Positions 19,149-19,287 of a stretch of DNA of 19,287 bases are shown piece by piece. The first letter of the stretch is position 1. Each line of letters begins with the position of its first letter. The position numbers were made by a program, and so were the translations under genes. The notes under the pieces were generated by a model. It was not told the DNA's origin, did no database searches, and was given only the letters and a program-made list of their open reading frames with translations. Origin of the DNA: Nanobdellota archaeon (GTDB taxonomy: Archaea > Nanobdellota > Nanobdellia > SCGC-AAA011-G17 > JAFCDX01); contig JAHIVQ010000094.1 in assembly GCA_018816585.1 (NCBI GenBank), positions 1-19,287 on the forward strand. The letters run 5' to 3'.

Positions 19149-19287
19149 ATGGGTATATTCAGCTTTCTAAAAAAGAACAAAATAGAAGAACTTCCTGAAT
19201 TAAAAGAGCCTGAAAGGCCTAATTTTACAGAGCAGCCAATGAGTTTTGGCATTAGAGAGGAATCTGCAGATAAAATGGATTTGATTA
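19149..19287 (+). CDS. N-terminal part of a hypothetical protein (3' truncated by window)
   Basis: The frame opens at ATG 19149, preceded by AAGAGGTG at 6-7-nt spacing, and remains open to the right edge (46 residues seen). It begins MGIFSFLKKNK, followed by a Pro/Glu-rich segment ('EELPELKEPERPNFTEQP') and 'MSFGIREESADKMDLI'. The short amphipathic/basic start followed by a charged linker is common in small DPANN proteins with a later helical domain. Function cannot be judged from this part. Confidence 0.6.
   Translation, partial: MGIFSFLKKNKIEELPELKEPERPNFTEQPMSFGIREESADKMDLI

Noticed and set aside
1..19287. Search for tRNA/rRNA genes, CRISPR repeats, transposases, integrases and long direct repeats
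   Set aside because: No TPsiC-like cloverleaf stretch, no regularly spaced repeats, no DDE, HUH or tyrosine recombinase motifs seen; HEPN/MNT genes alone are not evidence of a mobile element.

Overview
The window looks like a chromosomal segment of a small-genome archaeon, most likely a DPANN lineage of the Woesearchaeota/Pacearchaeota type. This is inferred from gene content and promoters, not from a marker phylogeny. The DNA is strongly AT-rich. Most starts lie about 24-28 nt downstream of an archaeal TATA box (TTTATAAA-like), which predicts leaderless mRNAs. Several genes are archaeal types: RNase P component 3 (Rpp30), AK6/Fap7 kinase, archaeal UMP kinase, a DUF357 protein, an SSO10a-like winged helix and HEPN/nucleotidyltransferase pairs. 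I see no tRNA, rRNA, CRISPR array, insertion sequence or transposase, and no gene-free stretch over about 300 bases.

Region 1 (1-2482). The 3' end of a secreted surface protein is followed by a tight ATGA-overlapping operon: a Cys-containing ArsR-type repressor, cysteine desulfurase (IscS type) and an IscU scaffold. This is a minimal Fe-S assembly module whose regulator probably binds an inverted repeat covering its own start. A 41-residue basic protein gene lies convergent to it.

Region 2 (2554-6260). On the minus strand are an M32 carboxypeptidase, an overlapping HEPN/nucleotidyltransferase pair (toxin-antitoxin-like) whose promoter is bracketed by two near-identical palindromes, an SSO10a-like winged helix, and a multi-pass membrane protein whose end overlaps the winged-helix start. 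The membrane-protein promoter faces a small plus-strand ORF, and both promoters carry the same 10-bp element next to their TATA boxes.

Region 3 (6268-12955). This is mostly housekeeping. A TtuA/Ncs6-like tRNA-thiolation homologue appears catalytically degenerate and is coupled to YjbQ. It is followed by a DUF357 protein, an unknown protein, UMP kinase, a DEAD-box helicase with an RG-rich tail, AK6, a cis-prenyltransferase, Rpp30 and two tandem paralogues of unknown function.

Region 4 (12952-19287). These are lineage-type genes without clear functions: a 65-residue helical protein, a 58-residue/261-residue pair with similar N-termini, a nucleotidyltransferase-HEPN fusion starting at TTG, and a three-gene coupled operon. 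The operon encodes a 499-residue helical protein, a 198-residue coiled-coil protein and a 631-residue endonuclease IV-like TIM barrel. The barrel appears to keep all nine metal ligands of the family but is split by a roughly 270-residue helical insertion. A further gene runs off the right edge.

The most unusual items are the split TIM-barrel operon, the degenerate TtuA-like protein, the two palindromic regulatory arrangements around the HEPN/membrane-protein cluster, and several small genes with clear expression signals.
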